Assembly (NCBI GenBank): GCA_018700535.1
Contig: JABITQ010000096.1
Span: forward strand, 1 to 13,124
Direction: 5' to 3'
Source: Candidatus Uhrbacteria bacterium
GTDB taxonomy: Bacteria > Patescibacteriota > Patescibacteriia > UBA9934 > GWF2-40-263
DNA: 13,124 nucleotides
The notes below the pieces were generated by a model that did not search any database, was not told the origin of the DNA, and worked only from the letters and a program-made list of their open reading frames with translations. This document shows, piece after piece, positions 1 through 6,338 of this stretch. Within the stretch, counting starts at the first letter, position 1. Every line of letters begins with the position of its first letter. The position numbers and the translations under genes were made by a program.

Positions 1-162
1 ACCGACTGTACTGCTACAGACACAGGGTCTACAGCAGCAAACTTCATCTGGTCTGATGCGAACCTCGCTGGACACGATGGAACAGAGACTACTGCTCCAG
101 ACTGGACAGACGGATACCTCGTATTGAGCCTCGACCTTGACGGCGAGACTTGGTACAAGTAA
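1..162 (+). CDS. C-terminal end of a secreted/surface protein (5' truncated by window edge)
   Basis: Frame 1 is open from the first base to a TAA at 160-162, giving the last 53 residues of a protein whose start lies outside the window. The fragment is rich in Thr, Asp, Ala and Gly and contains the pattern NFIWSDANLAGHD...DWTDGYLV. I recall similar 'F-IWSD...DWTNGYLV' tails at the ends of large secreted proteins of Patescibacteria, so a surface protein is the best guess. The composition (no Lys except the last residue, many Thr and Asp) fits an exported beta-rich domain. It lies upstream of another exported protein in the same orientation, but the 216-bp gap with hairpins and a terminator says it is a separate transcription unit. 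The family assignment is from memory; the open frame itself is seen directly. Confidence 0.6.
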   Translation, partial: TDCTATDTGSTAANFIWSDANLAGHDGTETTAPDWTDGYLVLSLDLDGETWYK

Positions 163-325
163 ACCTAGGGACGTTGAGCTTGCTCAACACCCAATCGGTT
201 CTGCCTAGCAGATCCATCTCAACCTAGTTGAGAAAAATTCTTCGACCGTCCATTGTCTCCGTGGCAACGGTGTTGGTGGATGCCAACGCCCGGATCACAC
301 CCAAGACACGGACCTCGAGGGTCTT
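163..325. other. Intergenic region with repeated GTTGAG/CTCAAC inverted repeats
   Basis: This gap after the stop codon carries two short palindromes built from the same half-site. The first is GTTGAGC-tt-GCTCAAC at 173-188; the second is TCTCAAC-cta-GTTGAGA at 217-233. Further on are weaker inverted pairs such as GTTGG...CCAAC at 272-287 and GACC...GGTC at 311-323. I see no convincing gene here; the short open frames on both strands lack any coding signal. The hairpins could act in the 3' end of the upstream mRNA or be protein-binding sites. No T-run follows the first hairpin on the plus strand. Confidence 0.4.
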
Positions 326-352
326 AACCCGCATCTTCATGGTGCGGGTTTT
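326..352 (+). terminator. Intrinsic terminator upstream of the Asp-box protein gene
   Basis: An 8-bp perfect stem, AACCCGCA (326-333) with TGCGGGTT (343-350), has a 9-nt loop and is followed by a T-rich tail (TTTTGGTTTT, counting from the stem end). It would end transcription from upstream just before the -10 box of the next gene. Confidence 0.7.
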
Positions 353-364
353 GGTTTTCTGCGA

Positions 365-370
365 TATACT
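365..370 (+). promoter_or_regulatory. -10 box TATACT, probably giving a leaderless mRNA
   Basis: TATACT at 365-370 matches the bacterial -10 consensus in 5 of 6 positions. Only 8 bases separate it from the ATG at 379, so the expected transcription start falls on or next to the start codon. No good -35 box is visible at 16-18 bp upstream. The promoter sits directly behind the terminator at 326-352, which fits a gene-specific promoter. Confidence 0.5.
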
Positions 371-378
371 TGTTGGGT

Positions 379-1875
379 ATGAACACACTTCGAATTTTTT
401 CAACAACGTTATTTATCTCATTCGCCTTTTTGCTAACCGTTATGGTTGGCTCAGCAAGCGCTGCTACTTGGACAGAAGTCGAGATGGGAACTGCTCAAAG
501 CTTGAGAGGTATTACAGGGGTCGGTGACCAAATGGTTTCAGTGGGGAACACTGGTAACCTTATGTACTCAACAGACTCTGGGCTTACATGGAGCCTCGTC
601 GATAATTTTTCAAATGTCTGGTGGCTTGATGCCGCTGTAGATACAGATGGTAATTTCGTCGCAATCGGTGAGTCGGGTGGCTATGTTGAATCCTTGGACG
701 GAGGAATGACATGGGATTCGATTTCGCTCGGATCAAGCTCAAGATTAAACGGTGTGGATTTTTCTGACAGCTATGGATACATCGTTGGTGAAGGTGGTGT
801 TGGTTTCTCTTACTCTGTTAACACCAGCACTTGGTCAAGCAGCACAACAAACGTCACAAACAACATCAATGCAGTGTACGACCAAGGAGACGGTACCGCT
901 TGGGCAGTGACAGATGGTGGAAAACTTCTTTACATCTCAAGTGGTGGTGCGTCATGGAGCGAGACGGCAACGATCTCCAGTACAAATCTCACAGGTGTTG
1001 CATTTGTTTCCGCAACCGATGGTTGGGTTGTTGGAGAGAACGGAGAATTTTTAGCAACAACAAGTACCGGTGCGGATTGGGAGAGTGTCACTGTAGATGG
1101 ATTGCTCTACCAAGATCTGTTTGACGTTCAAGTAAGTGGAGACTCTATTGTGGTAGTTGGTGACGGCATTGTGATTTTGTCTACGGACGGTGGAACAACT
1201 TGGGAGACCACAGACTACTCCGACGAACAGTTTGTTTTTCACGCAGCATTTATTGCTGACGACGGAACGATCAGTATCGCAGGGACAAAGTTCGATGTGT
1301 TTTCTTTGGTCTATCAGTATCAACAGGAGGAAGTTGTTGAAGAAGAAGTTGAGGAGGAAGAAGAGATTGTTGAGGAAGTTGTAGAAGAAGAGGATGAGCC
1401 GCTTGAGGCTGAAGAGAGTAATTTGATTAAGCTGGCTTGCGCAGAAGACGCCGGAGTCAACGATGCTTGCCGTGCGGTTTACTACTATGCAAACGATCAC
1501 AAGCGTCACGCGTTTCCAAACGAGCGAATCTTCCTAACCTGGTTCGACGACTTTGACGATGTCATCGAGGTGTCTGGTGACTTCATGTCGGATATCTCTC
1601 TTGGAAAAAACGTCACGTATCATCCCGGTGCAAAAATGGTGAAGTTTCAAACAGTCCCAACGGTTTACGCCGTGAGTGCTGTCGGGGAGCTTCGAGCGAT
1701 TGCGAGCGAAGATGTGGCAAGCGATCTTTATGGAAGCGATTGGAATCAGCAAATCGACGATATCCCAGACGTATTTTTTGGAAACTACTCGTTTGGTGAC
1801 GCAATTGAATCATCGAGCGATTTCGATGTAAGTGCAGAAGAGGCAGCAGTTGCGAGTCTTGATGAAAACTTCTAA
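379..1875 (+). CDS. Secreted Asp-box (BNR/YCF48-like) repeat protein with CPR-type C-terminal domain
   Basis: The product is 498 aa. Residues 1-28 form a signal peptide (MNTLRIF, a hydrophobic stretch, then GSASA), so it is exported. About residues 30-310 contain beta-propeller-like repeats with Asp boxes: STDSGLTW (64-71), SLDGGMTW (105-112) and STDGGTTW (268-275), plus a degenerate copy near 187-193. Such repeats occur in sialidase-like and YCF48/HCF136-like propellers; no enzyme activity can be read from them. Residues about 317-347 are an almost purely Glu/Val linker. Residues about 350-475 form a domain I associate with secreted Patescibacteria proteins (HAFPNE, TWFDDF, NVTYHPG, KMVKF, YAV, LYGSDWNQQIDDI), here carrying a Cys pair near its start that may form a disulfide. 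The ATG at 379 is preferred over an in-frame TTG at 370 because it starts the signal peptide and lies just after the -10 box. Likely role: cell-surface binding or scaffold protein. Confidence 0.85.
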   Translation: MNTLRIFSTTLFISFAFLLTVMVGSASAATWTEVEMGTAQSLRGITGVGDQMVSVGNTGNLMYSTDSGLTWSLVDNFSNVWWLDAAVDTDGNFVAIGESGGYVESLDGGMTWDSISLGSSSRLNGVDFSDSYGYIVGEGGVGFSYSVNTSTWSSSTTNVTNNINAVYDQGDGTAWAVTDGGKLLYISSGGASWSETATISSTNLTGVAFVSATDGWVVGENGEFLATTSTGADWESVTVDGLLYQDLFDVQVSGDSIVVVGDGIVILSTDGGTTWETTDYSDEQFVFHAAFIADDGTISIAGTKFDVFSLVYQYQQEEVVEEEVEEEEEIVEEVVEEEDEPLEAEESNLIKLACAEDAGVNDACRAVYYYANDHKRHAFPNERIFLTWFDDFDDVIEVSGDFMSDISLGKNVTYHPGAKMVKFQTVPTVYAVSAVGELRAIASEDVASDLYGSDWNQQIDDIPDVFFGNYSFGDAIESSSDFDVSAEEAAVASLDENF

Positions 1876-1897
1876 AAGTAACGAAGCAAAAAATTTA

Positions 1898-1931
1898 AAA
1901 AAAGTGGATATTCATTATCCACTTTTTGGTT
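1898..1931. repeat. Hairpin repeat copy 1, likely bidirectional terminator
   Basis: A 34-nt unit with perfect 12-bp arms (1899-1910 and 1916-1927) around a TTCAT loop. The arms read A5-GTGGATA and TATCCAC-T5, so either strand gives a stem followed by a U-run. It begins 22 bp after the stop of the Asp-box protein gene and could terminate it. It matches copy 2 at 33 of 34 positions, and both copies are followed by a TAGAAT box. Confidence 0.75.
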
Positions 1932-1940
1932 ATTTAGAAT

Positions 1941-1967
1941 AGATTTCGCTACCCGGTAGCGAAATCT
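1941..1967. repeat. 27-nt near-perfect palindrome
   Basis: Arms of 13 bases (AGATTTCGCTACC and its exact complement GGTAGCGAAATCT) flank a single central C at 1954. As RNA it would form an 11-bp stem with a 5-nt loop. No T-run follows on the plus strand (AAATTTAG), so a plain terminator is not obvious. It directly abuts the first TAGAAT box. Confidence 0.7.
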
Positions 1968-2010
1968 AAATTTAGACGTCAGCGCAGTGGGTTGGGATTT
2001 ATGAAGTTGC

Positions 2011-2075
2011 TGAATTGTAAAACGCCGCACTTATGTGACGATCGTCACATAAGTGCGGCGTTTTACATTTATTCA
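2011..2075. repeat. Very long palindrome (52 bp perfect, extended to 65 bp)
   Basis: Positions 2016-2041 and 2042-2067 are exact reverse complements, a 52-bp perfect palindrome with no spacer. The arms start TGTAAAACGCCGCACT and the centre is GACGATCGTC. A further 5 bp pair outside it (TGAAT 2011-2015 with ATTCA 2071-2075) if a TTT bulge at 2068-2070 is allowed. As RNA it would be a stem of more than 20 bp; as DNA it could extrude a cruciform. The arms carry no coding signal. The function is not known from the sequence: a strong terminator, a small non-autonomous element or a protein target are all possible. Confidence 0.85.
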
Positions 2076-2138
2076 GTTTTTTCACTATTTTATTTAGGTT
2101 TGTGCGTTTTAGAATCACCTAAGCGACTAAATTTAGCG

Positions 2139-2172
2139 AAAAAAGTGGATAATCATTATCCACTTTTTGGTT
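2139..2172. repeat. Hairpin repeat copy 2, upstream of the protease operon
   Basis: This is the second copy of the 34-nt hairpin, differing from copy 1 only at 2152 (A instead of T). That change lets the arms pair further: A5-GTGGATAA (2140-2152) with TTATCCAC-T5 (2156-2168), 13 bp around a TCA loop. It ends 7 bp before the promoter of the first protease gene. It may insulate that promoter from upstream transcription or be an operator. Confidence 0.75.
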
Positions 2173-2176
2173 GCTT

Positions 2177-2185
2177 TGTTAGAAT
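2177..2185 (+). promoter_or_regulatory. Extended -10 promoter TGTTAGAAT for the protease operon
   Basis: TG at 2177-2178 plus one base precedes TAGAAT (2180-2185), a 5-of-6 match to the -10 consensus with the extended TGN element. There is no clear -35 box; that position is occupied by the right arm of hairpin copy 2. The expected transcript start is about 2192, leaving a leader of only a few bases before the ATG at 2197. GGAG at 2190-2193 is too close to the ATG (3 bp) to be a good ribosome site. Confidence 0.45.
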
Positions 2186-2196
2186 GCTTGGAGCGT

Positions 2197-4245
2197 ATGA
2201 GTTTTTTTGTTTCAGAAACAATTGATAGGGGGATTAAACAGATTGTGCTGTCAGGGCTTATGTTGGTTCTTTTTGTTTTACCTGGACTTCGTGCTGTTGC
2301 AGCAGACGTCACAGATCCATTCCGCGATGAGCAATGGTACTTGGACGCAATCAGCGCACCTGACGCCTGGGAGATTTCCACAGGGAGTGCAGACACGGTC
2401 GTTGCTGTGCTCGATGCTGGTTTTGATTTAGATCACGAAGAGCTTGTTCATCGATACTGGTCTAACAGTGGTGAGATTGCAGGCGATGGTATTGATAATG
2501 ACAACAATGGTTTTGAAGACGATGTGATGGGATGGGATTTTGTTGATAACGACCCAGATCCATCTCCAGATGTTATTGATCCACGCAAAGATACAATCAT
2601 CTCCCACGGGACAGTGATCGCTGGGATCATTGCTGCAGAGCCTGAGAATGGATTAGGTATTACAGGGATCAACTGGAATGTATCGATCATGCCTTTGCGA
2701 ACCCTTGATGAGAACGGTGTTGGGTCTACAGTTGCTGTGCGTCGTGCTGTGCGGTATGCCGTTGAAAACGGTGCAGACGTAATCAACCTCAGTCTTACGT
2801 TCAGACAGTATGACGAACGTCTTGCAAACGAACTTGTGTGGGCGCACGACCAAGGGGTTGTGATTGTTGCCGCTGTTGGTAATGGCGATATGGATACAGA
2901 CGTCACGCCAATATACCCAGCGTGTTTTGATGAGCGTGCTGCCCGTGACATTATTATTGGTGTTGCTTCAACAAACCAAAAAAACCAAAAAGCAGATTTC
3001 TCAAACTTTGGAACAAGCTGCGTTGATCTTGCTGCGCCAGGGACAAACATTTTTGCCGCAGCGTACCAGGACAAATCAGAGTTTTTTCTTTCAACAGCGT
3101 ACAGCTCACCATGGCAGGGAACGTCTATGTCTGCACCGATCGTCTCTGCGGCTGCAGCATTGTTGTTGTCGACATATCCATCATTAACCCCGTCGCAGGT
3201 GCGTCTTGCGATGAAACTTTCTGTAGATCCTGTCGAAGAGATTTCACTAGAGGCTCGCAAGCGGCTCGGTGCTGGGTTGTTGAATGTAGAACGTGCGCTC
3301 ATCACTGCTGAGCAATTTGTTGGCGGATCATCTTCAGTAAACACAAGTCGAAGCTATGATCCATCAGGATCGTTTGTGATTGCTGAGCAGGCTGGGGCAT
3401 CGCCACTAGTAAAACGCTACAACGATCACGGAGAGCTACAGGTAGATTTTATGGCATATCACCCTGGTTTCACTGGAGGAGTTCGTTTGGTGATGGCAGA
3501 TGTGGATGGTGATGGCGTTGAAGAAATTATTACAGGGGCTGGCCCTGGGGGAGGTCCTCAGGTTCGCATCTTTGATCTTGATGGAAACGCACTCGGTCAG
3601 TTCTTTGCGTTTGACGAAGGTGGTCGCACGGGGATACAGCTCGCTGCAGGAGACACAAACGGAGATGGTGTCGCAGAGATTTTTGTTGTCGAAGATGAAG
3701 GGGGTACAGGACAGGTGCGCATTTTTAATCGCGCAGGTCATCTTAAGGGATCTTTCTTTCCATTCGATCGCACGGAATCATTGCTAACGATTGCTGCTGG
3801 AGATGTTGATGGTGATGGGAAAGATGAGCTTGTGGTAAGCGAGTCTGGTCGCGTGCGTGTGTTTGAAGGGAATGGTCGTTATGTAAAAGAGTTCACACCT
3901 TCACAGTTTGTCGATGCGCTTACGTTGGCTGTTGGTGATTTAGATCAAGATGGGTCGGAAGAAATAATCGTTGCATCTGGTCGTGGATATGAGCCACGCT
4001 TGTGGGTGTATAATCAAAACAATCTTTCAGTATCAAGTCTTGTGTTTAACGGAGGGTTTACAGGAGGTGTTGCGGTTGCTGTTAGCGACATCGATCAAAA
4101 TGGTGAGACTGAAATTTTTGTGACACCGTTAAGTGGAGGTGGTCCTCAGGTAAGAGTATTAAACGCAGAGCTTGAACCGATTGGTGGATTTTTCGCCTTT
4201 GATCAAGAAAATCGATTTGGTTCCTCGATTGCCATTTGGAATTAA
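2197..4245 (+). CDS. Secreted S8 subtilisin-like serine protease with C-terminal FG-GAP/VCBS-like propeller (paralog 1)
   Basis: From the ATG at 2197 the product is 682 aa. A signal peptide ends near residue 35 (hydrophobic run, then AVA|AD). The S8 catalytic domain spans about 45-370: Asp73 in VAVLDAGFD (the usual T of DTG is A), His137 in SHGTVIAGI, the oxyanion Asn229 in AAVGNG and Ser310 in GTSMSAP. Two cysteines (in YPAC and GTSC) are also present in the next protein and may form a disulfide. From about residue 390, roughly 45-51-residue repeats carry five Asp-rich calcium-type loops at 435-440, 486-491, 536-541, 581-586 and 631-636 (DVDGDG, DTNGDG, DVDGDG, DLDQDG, DIDQNG), with recurring GGGPQVRIFD and FFAFD. 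This resembles FG-GAP/VCBS propellers used for binding. Expected location is outside the membrane, where it would cleave proteins. The ATG is chosen over an in-frame TTG at 2167, which lies inside hairpin copy 2. Confidence 0.92.
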   Translation: MSFFVSETIDRGIKQIVLSGLMLVLFVLPGLRAVAADVTDPFRDEQWYLDAISAPDAWEISTGSADTVVAVLDAGFDLDHEELVHRYWSNSGEIAGDGIDNDNNGFEDDVMGWDFVDNDPDPSPDVIDPRKDTIISHGTVIAGIIAAEPENGLGITGINWNVSIMPLRTLDENGVGSTVAVRRAVRYAVENGADVINLSLTFRQYDERLANELVWAHDQGVVIVAAVGNGDMDTDVTPIYPACFDERAARDIIIGVASTNQKNQKADFSNFGTSCVDLAAPGTNIFAAAYQDKSEFFLSTAYSSPWQGTSMSAPIVSAAAALLLSTYPSLTPSQVRLAMKLSVDPVEEISLEARKRLGAGLLNVERALITAEQFVGGSSSVNTSRSYDPSGSFVIAEQAGASPLVKRYNDHGELQVDFMAYHPGFTGGVRLVMADVDGDGVEEIITGAGPGGGPQVRIFDLDGNALGQFFAFDEGGRTGIQLAAGDTNGDGVAEIFVVEDEGGTGQVRIFNRAGHLKGSFFPFDRTESLLTIAAGDVDGDGKDELVVSESGRVRVFEGNGRYVKEFTPSQFVDALTLAVGDLDQDGSEEIIVASGRGYEPRLWVYNQNNLSVSSLVFNGGFTGGVAVAVSDIDQNGETEIFVTPLSGGGPQVRVLNAELEPIGGFFAFDQENRFGSSIAIWN

Positions 4246-4248
4246 ACT

Positions 4249-6324
4249 ATGACGTTCTGTAGTGCAAAACAATTAACACAAAAGGGAGGGCTTTTTTGTT
4301 TGCTGCTTTTGCTTGCATTGCCTGTGCATGCCCTCACGCCAAGCGACGAATATTTTGAGGACCAGTGGTATCACTCAACCATGGAGTCAGAGGAGGCTTG
4401 GGAGACGAGTGTTGGGTCTCGGTCTGTGGTGGTGGCGGTGCTTGATACAGGAATTGATTATGACCACCCCGATCTCGTTGATAATCTTTGGACAAACACG
4501 TTAGAAGAAGAGGATGGAACTGACTCTGATGGAAATGGATTTATCGACGATATCCATGGCTATGACTTTATTGGAGATGATGGGGATGCAAGTCCTGACA
4601 CTGATGAATCATTTAATGTAGGTGCGTTGTCTCACGGTACAGTGATCGCTGGGATTATTGGTGCGACAGGGGATGATGACGAAGGAATTGCTGGTGTGAA
4701 CTGGGAGGTGGAGATTATGTCAGTGAGGATCTTAGATGGTGAAGGGGTGGGGAATTCCAATCTTGCGCGATTAGGTGTTGAGTATGCTGTTGAGAATGGC
4801 GCAGACGTCATCAACTTAAGCTTTACAGGCTTTGACGCTGACGATCGTCTCAGACGAGCTGTGCAAGAGGCATACGAGGCAGGTGTGGTTGTGGTTGCTG
4901 CTGTAGGAAACACAGACGATGGCGGAACCAACATCGACGACAGACCGATCTATCCAGCGTGCTTCGGAGAGCGTGCAAGCGAGGATTGGATTTTGGGCGT
5001 GGCTTCTACAGACGAAGATGACGTGAAGTCAGAATTTTCAAATTACGGAAGGACATGCACAGACATCTCCGCACCAGGTGAAAATATTATCAGTACTGTT
5101 TTTCAAGATGACGACATGCTCGGGTTCGAGGTCTATCTCCAAGGTGGATGGTCTGGGACATCGATGGCATCCCCGATGGTTGCTGGTGCTGCAGCATTGC
5201 TGCTTGCAGCTCATCCTTCGCTAACACCAAATGACGTCAAGACCGCATTAAGACTCTCTGCAGATCCTGTTACAGCGAGTGGAGATGCAACGGGAAAGAT
5301 GGGGGCAGGTCGTTTAAATATTGCGAGCGCTCTTGCATTGTCTGAATCGTTTGCTGACTTAGATGAGGAGGCTGCGAGTATGACTGTTGCAGGTGTTGGT
5401 CAAAGCTCAAGTCACCGAATCGTCGTGGCACCAGAAGCTGGTGATCCACCTGTTGTAAGGGTGTTTAACAATAGTGGGTCTGAAGAGGTGGCTGCGTTTG
5501 AGCCGTATGGATCGACGTTTGTTGGTGGTGTGCGTTTGGCAATGGGAGATCTTGATGCCAATGGGTTAGAAGAGATTGTGACGGTGCCAGCGAATGGTGG
5601 GCCACATGTCAGAGTCTTTGATCTTGAGGGAAACGTAGAGAGTGAGTTTTTTGCCTTTGATAAAAAGCTTCGATCCGGATTGTTCGTTGCGGTTGGAGAT
5701 GTTGATGGTGACGGTGTTGAAGAGATTGCTGTAAGCACGGATGCAGGAGGGGGAGCGCGCGTTGGTGTGTTTGATAAAGCTGGTGCACAAATCGGGGAAA
5801 CGATTTTGCCATTCGAAGATCTTGAGGGTGAGCGCTCTGTGCGTGTCGCGCTTGGAGATGTTGATGGCGATGGATCTGATGAAGTGATTGTGTCTTTGGG
5901 GGAAGGGTATGCGCCGCACGTGAGAATCTTTTCCGCAGACGGTGAATTGATAAATGATTTTTTTGCATACGCACCGACGTACAACAAGGGTGTATTTGTT
6001 GCGAGTGGAGATTTGGATGGCGATGGCGATGATGAGATCGTGACGGGGACGGATAACGGGGGAGGGCCGCAAGTGCAAATCTATGATGGCTTAGGAGAAT
6101 GGCTCGGAACATTCTTTGCTTACGACGATCAATTCCGTGGTGGAGTCAGGTTGTCTGTTGGGAACTTATCTGAATGGCCAGGTGCATCCATCATTACCGC
6201 AGCTGGTCCAGGGGGCGGACCGCATATTCGTGTGTATAATGGCTATGCAAAACTTATTGGAACATTCTTTAGTGACGAGGAAGGAAATCGATCTGGGATT
6301 AACTCAGCGGCGTGGGGGCTGTGA
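4249..6324 (+). CDS. Secreted S8 subtilisin-like serine protease with C-terminal FG-GAP/VCBS-like propeller (paralog 2)
   Basis: The product is 691 aa and matches the preceding gene along its full length, so the pair arose by tandem duplication. A signal peptide (LFCLLLLLALPVHA) ends near residue 28. The catalytic residues are Asp66 in VAVLDTGID, His129 in SHGTVIAGI, Asn221 in AAVGN and Ser305 in GTSMASP, all canonical. The propeller follows from about residue 385, with Asp-rich loops at 434-439, 484-489, 537-542 and 588-593; the fifth (about 639-645, NLSEWPG) has lost its acidic residues. The gene starts 3 bp after the stop of paralog 1 with no promoter of its own, so the two should be co-transcribed and probably translationally coupled. 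Predicted role: extracellular proteolysis, either maturation of surface proteins or attack on partner or host proteins. Which of these applies cannot be told from sequence. Confidence 0.93.
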   Translation: MTFCSAKQLTQKGGLFCLLLLLALPVHALTPSDEYFEDQWYHSTMESEEAWETSVGSRSVVVAVLDTGIDYDHPDLVDNLWTNTLEEEDGTDSDGNGFIDDIHGYDFIGDDGDASPDTDESFNVGALSHGTVIAGIIGATGDDDEGIAGVNWEVEIMSVRILDGEGVGNSNLARLGVEYAVENGADVINLSFTGFDADDRLRRAVQEAYEAGVVVVAAVGNTDDGGTNIDDRPIYPACFGERASEDWILGVASTDEDDVKSEFSNYGRTCTDISAPGENIISTVFQDDDMLGFEVYLQGGWSGTSMASPMVAGAAALLLAAHPSLTPNDVKTALRLSADPVTASGDATGKMGAGRLNIASALALSESFADLDEEAASMTVAGVGQSSSHRIVVAPEAGDPPVVRVFNNSGSEEVAAFEPYGSTFVGGVRLAMGDLDANGLEEIVTVPANGGPHVRVFDLEGNVESEFFAFDKKLRSGLFVAVGDVDGDGVEEIAVSTDAGGGARVGVFDKAGAQIGETILPFEDLEGERSVRVALGDVDGDGSDEVIVSLGEGYAPHVRIFSADGELINDFFAYAPTYNKGVFVASGDLDGDGDDEIVTGTDNGGGPQVQIYDGLGEWLGTFFAYDDQFRGGVRLSVGNLSEWPGASIITAAGPGGGPHIRVYNGYAKLIGTFFSDEEGNRSGINSAAWGL

Positions 6325-6330
6325 TATAAT
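6322..6330 (+). promoter_or_regulatory. Extended -10 promoter TGATATAAT of the glycan operon
   Basis: A perfect TATAAT (6325-6330) is preceded by TGA, the extended -10 element. That TGA is also the stop codon of the upstream protease gene. Exactly 8 bases separate the box from the ATG at 6339, the same geometry as at 365-379, so the mRNA should be leaderless or nearly so. No -35 box is evident and no terminator lies between the two genes. Confidence 0.7.
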
Positions 6331-6338
6331 TTTTACCT

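Larger units (their letters stand above)
1876..2196. other. 321-bp gene-free region packed with palindromes
   Basis: No credible gene is present. The region contains, in order, hairpin copy 1 (1898-1931), a 27-nt palindrome (1941-1967), a very long palindrome (2011-2075), hairpin copy 2 (2139-2172) and the promoter of the protease gene. Two smaller repeats link the parts: the palindrome CTAAATTTAG occurs at 1966-1975 and 2127-2136, and the hexamer TAGAAT occurs at 1935-1940, 2110-2115 and 2180-2185. A 77-codon open frame at 1992-2225 runs straight through the palindromes and is not believable as a gene. Confidence 0.75.

Noticed and set aside
1915..2164. DnaA-box-like nonamers TTATCCACT in the hairpin repeats, suggesting a replication origin
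   Set aside because: Each is 8 of 9 to the TTATCCACA consensus, but they arise from the arms of terminator-like hairpins, are only three in number, and no dnaA/dnaN genes or AT-rich unwinding region are present.
1898..2172. Possible CRISPR array from the repeated hairpins
   Set aside because: There are only two copies of the repeat, 241 bp apart, with no regular spacers and no cas genes.
2167..2196. TTG start for the first protease, adding 10 residues
   Set aside because: It lies inside hairpin copy 2 and upstream of the likely transcription start; the ATG at 2197 begins a normal signal peptide.
1992..2225. 77-codon open frame in the palindrome region
   Set aside because: It reads through both the 52-bp palindrome and hairpin copy 2, has no ribosome site, and the translation shows no coherent features.
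2448..3344. 298-codon open frame on the minus strand inside the first protease gene
   Set aside because: It is antisense to a clear S8 domain and its translation shows no domain or sensible composition; long antisense frames are common opposite Asp/Gly-rich coding regions.
5412..6112. Several minus-strand open frames of 167-191 codons opposite the second protease propeller
   Set aside because: They overlap one another in different frames, are rich in Ser, Pro and His from the complement of DxDGDG repeats, and lack start signals.
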